Assembly: GCA_015680685.1 (NCBI GenBank)
Contig: MNCI01034752.1
Span: 82,534 to 146,533, forward strand
DNA from: Gnetum montanum
Lineage: Eukaryota; Streptophyta; Gnetopsida; Gnetales; Gnetaceae
DNA: 64,000 nucleotides
Direction: 5' to 3'
The translations under genes and the position numbers were made by a program. Numbering within the stretch: position 1 is the first letter of the stretch; each line of letters begins with the position of its first letter. The notes under the pieces are model-generated. The model saw only the letters and a program-made list of their open reading frames with translations. It made no database searches and was not told the origin of the DNA. Positions 58,150 to 64,000 of the stretch are shown one piece after another.

Positions 58150-59262
58150 TAGGCTAAGGGGTTGTCAATAACTTTCTATAACTATATTTCATCCTCCATG
58201 GTAAAGATGAGATTTGGCCACTCTTAGTTTAAGAATAAAGTTTCTCACTATGAGTCAACTAGAGCCCTCTCTAAAACAACTATTGAAAAGAATATGATTG
58301 AGGAAATACTGTAAAATGTGGCAACATGAAATGATATTGAAGGCGTTAATAATGATAAATTTACAAATACCATAAGATGGAAGATCTCAAAATATATTAT
58401 AGCATTGGTTAAGGATCATTCCATAGCAGTAAGTAATGATCTTTCTATTCAATTTAATAATTCTGAATTATATCACCATAATCTACTTCTTCAAAGCTAA
58501 AGCTTTGGATAATCAATGGGATAGAGATAAGGATGTATTCACATATGCTTTAGCATAAAATGATGTTTTAAATAAGAATCTATACCATGCATATGTAGAT
58601 AAATAATAATATATCAAAGTGCTCAAAAAGTATTGACTAGAGGTGATGAAGACTTTGAAATTTTTTCATGAATAAGTAAGATGTTAGAAGGCCTAAAACA
58701 AGCCACAATTACACCAAAATTAAGCACAAATCCTAAATTAGCTAATAGAGTTCAAGAGTTAACAATAAAGATAATGAAGTCAAAAATTAATAAGAATAGT
58801 TGGAAAGAATGAAACCCTACTCTTATAAGATTTGAAGAAAGCTTTAAAGAAAATAACATAGCTAATTGTGTAAAAGTTTGATATGGAAGTAACTTTGTAT
58901 GAGAAGAGAAATAATAGGATGTCACAGTGGTAAAATTATAGGAACATGTTGTCATTTATGAATTTATTACTCACTATAAACAAATTTTAGAGTCACTAGT
59001 TCATTTAGATTGTAACTTACATGCTAGTCTTACTATGAGTTCATTGTTACTTCAAACATGCGTAACAATATTCATAAATGAGTTCTTAAGTAGACTAACA
59101 CCAGTGAGAAAAATATAGATCCTACTTTTCATTGTTATTTGAAGAGCTATCTTTCAAGTATATGGTGAAGGATATAGCTCCGAAGTATAAGGGAGAATCA
59201 TCATCAAATGTGTTTTAAAATTTAATGAATATAGATATAGTTTCATTTGTTGATGATTAATG
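58150..59262 (+). pseudogene. Coiled-coil accessory ORF relict, family 2 copy 2 (E5)
   Basis: Plus-strand readings: FKNKVSHYES (E6: FENKVSHYEA), NDIEGVNNDKFTNTIRWKIS, KALDNQWDRDKDVFTYALA, NDVLNKNLYHAYVDK, MLEGLKQATITPKLSTNPKL, ANRVQELTIKIMKSKINK, NETLLL-stop-DLKKALKKIT, and finally MVKDIAPKYKGESSSNVF ending near 59262. Frames shift several times. The match with E6 extends over the whole stretch. It ends about 520 bp before a purine tract and LTR start, so it is the last ORF of an LTR element, the place family 1 occupies in E2 and E4. Product unknown; charged and heptad-like. Confidence 0.65.
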
Positions 59263-59780
59263 ATACTTGTTTTACAAATTCTTGTCTGTATCTCATTATA
59301 TGGATATACCTGTGTTTAATAATGATATTTAAATTTTAGTTTTTTATAACAAGCTTTTCTCTTTCGTAAATGATTTATAATTTATACTTATGTTATAATA
59401 TATTTTGAGATAGATGATTTCCCTAGTATCTCTAGCTATTCTTTTTATCACTTTGGAAAAACTTTAAAGTCAAAATGATTCTTAACATATACAATTCTAA
59501 GGAGGAAAATGCTTACTGTTACTATTTCATTTTATTTCTCACTTTATTGACCGAGAATAATGTTATTTATTTAAACCAAATAGTGTTCACTTGAAATGGT
59601 TTTATAAGGAATTCTGATAGAGCTCATTACTTTACAACTATTACTGATGGATTAAGTTCCTGATTTTTGTTAAATTGTGAAGAAAGTTTAAGTGCTTTTA
59701 TTTATTTGTTAATTACTTCTCTTAAGTCATCAAATTATTAATTATATTGTAAACTAATTTTAGTTTTTGAATATTAAGCT

Positions 59781-59789
59781 TTGGGGTAG
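59781..59789 (+). other. E5 polypurine tract
   Basis: TTGGGGTAG directly before TGTCAAGG, resembling the E1-E3 tracts. Confidence 0.6.
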
Positions 59790-60600
59790 TGTCAAGGATT
59801 TTGTATATTCTAACAAGCTCAACATTCAAAGGAGATCTATATGAAGTAACACTGTGAACTTATGTTTGCACTATCACAATGATACCATCTGTGTGGTTAA
59901 GTTATCTTCATGGTGTAGTTATGGTGTAGTCACGATGGAGTCATGGAGTAATAGTATAGTTACAAATAGTAAAATTTTTATGTTAATTATAATTAGGTAA
60001 TTATCAAAAAATGGTTGTCTCTTTTCCAAATGACATGATAGTCATGTTAGACCTATAAATACTCATAAGAGATCACAAGTGAATATGTGAAGAGAAAATC
60101 ATAAGACAAGACAAAGTATGAGTGTGGATTTATTCTATATCTAAGATAACTCTATGATTTAATCAATTTTGTTTGTTTATTCACTCAATTCTATTTTATG
60201 GTGTTCATATACAATTAATCATAAACAATATATAAGATAAACAAGAGTTATTTAAGACCTATTTGAGATAATGTTTCATGCTAATTTGGATATATACAAT
60301 TTGGTATAACTCATATCATGATGTGGTGTTGACTAAACATGATTTTTGTATATTGAATTTTATCAGCATAAATTGTTTACTATTTCCTTTGATGTTGTGA
60401 TTCATTTTAATCATGAAACTTAATATCATGATCCACAAGATCCCTCTCACCAAAGTTGCATTCAAGTTGCACTCTAAATATGCTTAAGTTGTAATGCATG
60501 TTTTCTATGTTATTTATAGATTTGTGCTAGCCCAACATAATTATATCATGATCATTTTAAGGTTAGTTATGATGCTATCACATTTGACTGATAGTCACTA
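59790..60600 (+). repeat. E5 3' LTR (start supported, end uncertain)
   Basis: TG start after the purine tract. U3 has short repeats (ATGGTGTAG twice, ATGGAGTCATGGAGT near 59911-59950) and a TATA box, CCTATAAATACTCA, at 60052. The box matches CTATAAATACACA of the E2 LTR, and the words before it (CATGATAGTCATGTTAGA) resemble E2's ATGATATCATGACTC. No second copy in the window, so the end at about 60600 is a guess from LTR size. Confidence 0.5.
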
Positions 60601-62570
60601 ACAAAATATATCAGGACTCACAACCCAATCAAATTGTGGTTGGAATTTCATTATCTATTTCCAAGATGTCTTGTGGTCTATTCATGCTTTGATTGTGACA
60701 TTTATTTTTTTATTATTCTATATGCATCACTACATGCCATTTAGTTGTGATCTATTAAATTATATCCATAGTGACCTCCATGATCTCATAGTCAAGTCAT
60801 GATCTCAAGGGTTGCAACCACCTTGTCTTGAGCATGGTTTCTTGTGCTTCCATTATTACATGCCCTATCCTAGACCTAGGCTAGAAATATATTATGTAAA
60901 GGTAAATGTCATGCAAGAATTAAATATTGAAATATAAATAATAGAAAATTAAATAATGACATAAGGAAGATAATATCTAGCTGCAAATTATATAAGAAAA
61001 TCTCTTGGTCGAACAATCTTGAGGGACAACCAAAGAAAAACTAGAGGATAAATAATAAAAATAACCCTTAGATACAAACCTAACTTATCCACTACCATTG
61101 AGCGAAAATAAAAAATTTCAATAAGTTCAATCCTATTGCTTGTGAAAACATCATAATAAAAAATGTATTAACCAGAGACATAATTATAATTATGATAGTC
61201 AAAATAGTACATGAATCTTTCTATTGTAAAAAATGCATAACGTAAAAATGTGAAACATCATATAGTTTGTTTAATCTAAGCATAATTGTTCAAATATTTC
61301 ATTTTCATAATACCTCTAAACAATAAATAATTATTAGAGTTTGGTAGCGAAACGAAAATATAAATTCATTTTTTTAATGAAAACTCATTTTATGTTTTGC
61401 TTTCACAACCAAACTCTGATAATAATCAACATGGAAAAGTAAATATCAATGAGCTTGCATTAAAGATAGATAAGTACAACTAGCTCAAAGTACCAACCAA
61501 TTAGTATTAACCTACAAAACCAAAACTCAATTATGAAAATATACAGAATAGTACTTAGTTTAAATAAAAATTTTAGAACTCTAATCTAACTGTCAAGTTA
61601 GAACTCATTATTAGCTTCACTATCATTGGCTACACCTAGAAAAAATAGACAAGAAAATCCTCTTAAAGTATCATAATTAAATTATCCCCTTGAAAACTTT
61701 TAATTATTGAGGATATTACAATAATAGAATTTTAATAGTTTTCACAAAATGTATTTGCACTTTATGAAGAAAGTTCAAGTCACACTTGAGGCATTTGGGA
61801 GTAAAACACTCTCAAAATTATAAGTAGAAGCATTATATACTACAACAAGTTGTAAATGGTTAGAAAATAATCTAAAAAATGAAGAAAAAACATAGAAATT
61901 ATAATATTTAGACTTGGATAGTTTTAAAATATCTTTTTCAAACAATTGTAGAAACTAAAGTGCTTTATGCATGTGTGATATGAGCCCCCTCAGTTGCTCC
62001 TTGCTAATTCCAAAGATTGTTGTTTCTTGCTGGCCCCCTCAGTTGCTTGCCCTTTTCTGTTCATAGTGGCCTTGCAGGAGAAACCAACATTAACCATCTA
62101 TTTCTGTTAACTGCCGTCAATTGCCAACTGCCTTTGCAATGCCAAACACTACGTGGAAAAGATGAAATAAGAAAATGAGCTAAAAAATAAGCCTTAAGTT
62201 TTATGGTTTATGTCAGAATACTTTATTTTTGTGAAGTACATGGTTTGACTAGCTATATGTAACCATTTATATTATCTTGTACTTTGGCTTTTGTATGGTG
62301 TGAAATGCATAGAATAACAACTTTTGATATAGAAAATCCATGGCACTTGTTATTGGTAATAAGGATAAGCATGAAAAAGTCATCGTGTAAATTCAAATAC
62401 TATATGAACTCACAAGCATCTCAATAAAGGTTTACACATCAAGTTTTAATTCTAGGGAACATTACCTCTACAACTCTATATCTAACTTTGCAACTAATTT
62501 AAAGTGCAATTGTTATGTTATAACTATTGATCAAGGCCCTATGCCTAGCATGGGTAAGGTTGGCCTCAAC
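60601..62570. other. AT-rich region, mostly unassigned
   Basis: No coding frame of note. Contains the palindromic element at 61336-61417 and a short GC-richer patch at 61980-62160, in which CCCCCTCAGTTGCT occurs twice, 50 bp apart. CATGATCTCA-like words recur at 60420-60830. Confidence 0.5.
61336..61417. mobile_element. 82-bp palindromic MITE-like element
   Basis: AGAGTTTGGTAGCGAAACGA on the left pairs imperfectly with the right arm, whose reverse complement starts AGAGTTTGGTTGTGAAAGCA; the arms meet almost in the centre. The flanks ATTATT and GATAATAAT could hold a short target duplication. Compact fold-back MITE is the best reading; the superfamily is not determined. Confidence 0.55.
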
Positions 62571-62577
62571 AATGGCT

Positions 62578-63990
62578 CTTTGCTTTTACTTTCCCCTTCA
62601 TCATGACTAGTGGCTTTCTAGTGTCTGAAAGGTTTTTGATTATTGTAGATGAGGTGAGTTACTGGCTGTGCCTATTTTAGTTAAGTTGTGTCTTCTTATA
62701 ATGCGGTCATCTTCAACGTGGCCTTATGACGTTACTCACAGGTGTCCTTAGGGTGCTATTCACAAGTATCCCTATGGTGCTACTCATAGGTAGTTGTTGA
62801 ACAAAAGTATTAGCAAACTTGATTTGTTATAAATTTGGTTGAGGCTTAAGGCTTGATTTCATTTTTGGAAATATTGGATTGAGTAACAAAAGGGTTTCAT
62901 TTTATTACTGTCATTTTGGTTGTTGCAGAAATTATATGTTTGTTTGGATTATGGCTCCTAAGTAAGGAAATGGATTCAATGCCCTCTATACCTTTGCAAA
63001 TTTTCTTGCTTCAATTTAATGGTGATATTGCAATCTTTTGTGCAATTTTTAAGCATTAACAATATTTTGGATTTACATTGTACTTGTTCTATATTTTACA
63101 ATGTATTTTTATGATATATGAGATTTAATTTTTAAAAAAAACTAATATATTTAAATTTTCTCTATCACGTCCGTAGCTACGAACCCATCCCCACTTTTTC
63201 TTGAGGCACACATACCCAAACACGTTCATAATCACGAATCCTCGCTTCTACTAATCGGATTCTTTTGATGCATAGGTCATGAGTCATGAACATGATGGCA
63301 GATGGATGCTTGTTCAACTTTTTTTTTTCAAATTCTATTTTCTTATGAGCCAATGAATCCCACCAACACATGACCAATGGCCATATGCATGCTCATGGTG
63401 CTTTGTTTTTACTTTCCCCTTCATCGTGACTAGTGTTAATTCCCCAACTTCCAAAAGATTTATCATTGTAGGTGAGGTGAGTTACTTGGCTGTGCCTAGT
63501 TTAGTTAAGTTGTGTCTTTGTATAATGTGGTCATCTTCAACATGGCCCTACTGCGCTACTCAAAAGTATTACTAGACATGATTTGTTATAAATTTGGTTG
63601 AGGCTTGAGGCTTAATTTCATTCTTGGAAAGATTGGATTGAGTAAGAAAAGGGTTTCATTTTATTGCTAACATTTTGGTTGTTGGAGAAATTATATGTTT
63701 GGCCAGATTATGGCTCTTGATTAAGAAAATGGATTTGATGCCCTCCATACCTTTGCAAATTTTCTTGCTTCACTTTAATGGTGATATTACAATCTTGTGC
63801 AATTTTTAAGCATTAACAATATTTTGGATTTACATTGTTCTTGTTTTATTTTCTATAATGTTTTTTATGATATATGAGATTTAATTTTTTAAAAAAACCT
63901 AATATATTTTTCTCTATCATGTACCTGGCTATGAATTGGATTCTTTTGATGCATAGATTCATACATAATAACAATGTGTCAAACACATAA
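62578..63990. repeat. Tandem duplication, unit about 0.8 kb
   Basis: 62578-63400 and 63401-~63990 match along their length: ACTTTCCCCTTCATC, GAGGTGAGTTAC, AATGCCCTC/GATGCCCTC, TGATATATGAGATTTAATTT, GGATTCTTTTGATGCATAG. Offset is 823 bp at the left end and about 680 bp at the right, because copy 2 lacks roughly 80 bp after the TCTATCA..CT.GCTA.GAA block and some other stretches. A 66-codon open frame (63177-63377, minus) lies in the part that only copy 1 has; it is not recognised. Confidence 0.8.
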
Positions 63991-64000
63991 TTAGGTTACA

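Noticed and set aside
63177-63377. 66-codon minus-strand frame as a host gene
   Set aside because: Clean-looking but short, present in only one of two tandem units, no recognised domain. Reported as an observation only.
1-64000. tRNA, rRNA, organelle DNA or intact host gene
   Set aside because: Looked for tRNA-like folds, rRNA words and intron-exon gene structure; found none. The only tRNA-like sequences are primer binding sites.

Overview
The window reads as intergenic plant nuclear DNA: AT-rich, with no intact host gene and no tRNA or rRNA seen, and filled by old nested LTR retrotransposons whose reading frames are broken by many stop codons. A large, slowly purged plant genome (a gymnosperm-like one is my best guess) fits, but nothing in the sequence fixes the species. 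All names E1-E6 and Copia-1 are mine.

Layout. 76-20621: E1, a minus-strand Ty3/gypsy element (Athila/Tat-like: gag, protease, RT, RNase H, integrase), bounded by the perfect 5-bp duplication ACCAT. Its protease is split by Copia-1 (5816-16904, minus strand, 290-bp LTRs, tRNA-iMet primer site). Copia-1's own protease is split by a 6.5-kb tandem array (9181-15722). E1 itself sits inside the relict of a long coiled-coil ORF (20622-22010 plus 1-75), here called E6. 22011-27225 is AT-rich and mostly unassigned. 27648-48710: E3, a plus-strand relative of E1, carrying a 1.9-kb unknown insert in gag (29136-31069) and, inside its integrase, E2 (36372-45261), a plus-strand element with gag but no pol and a ~950-codon accessory ORF. 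48768-57780: E4, a minus-strand relative of E2 with gag, protease and the same accessory ORF, missing its 5' end. 58150-~60600: 3' end of E5, a plus-strand element with a second coiled-coil accessory ORF (same family as E6) just upstream of an LTR start. 60600-64000: AT-rich DNA with one palindromic MITE-like element and an 0.8-kb tandem duplication.

How the parts relate. Order of events: E6 before E1 before Copia-1 before the array; E4 before E3 before E2. Nothing appears functional. Many nonsense codons look like former CAA, CAG or TGG codons, as expected of long-methylated, deaminating DNA. The most unusual content is (1) the accessory ORF shared by E2 and E4, preceded by a conserved splice-acceptor-like site and TATA box, (2) the second coiled-coil ORF family shared by E5 and E6, (3) ~373-bp direct repeats flanking E3 where a 5-bp duplication is expected, (4) the promoter-bearing tandem array inside Copia-1, and (5) assembly scars: all three N runs are flanked by duplicated sequence.
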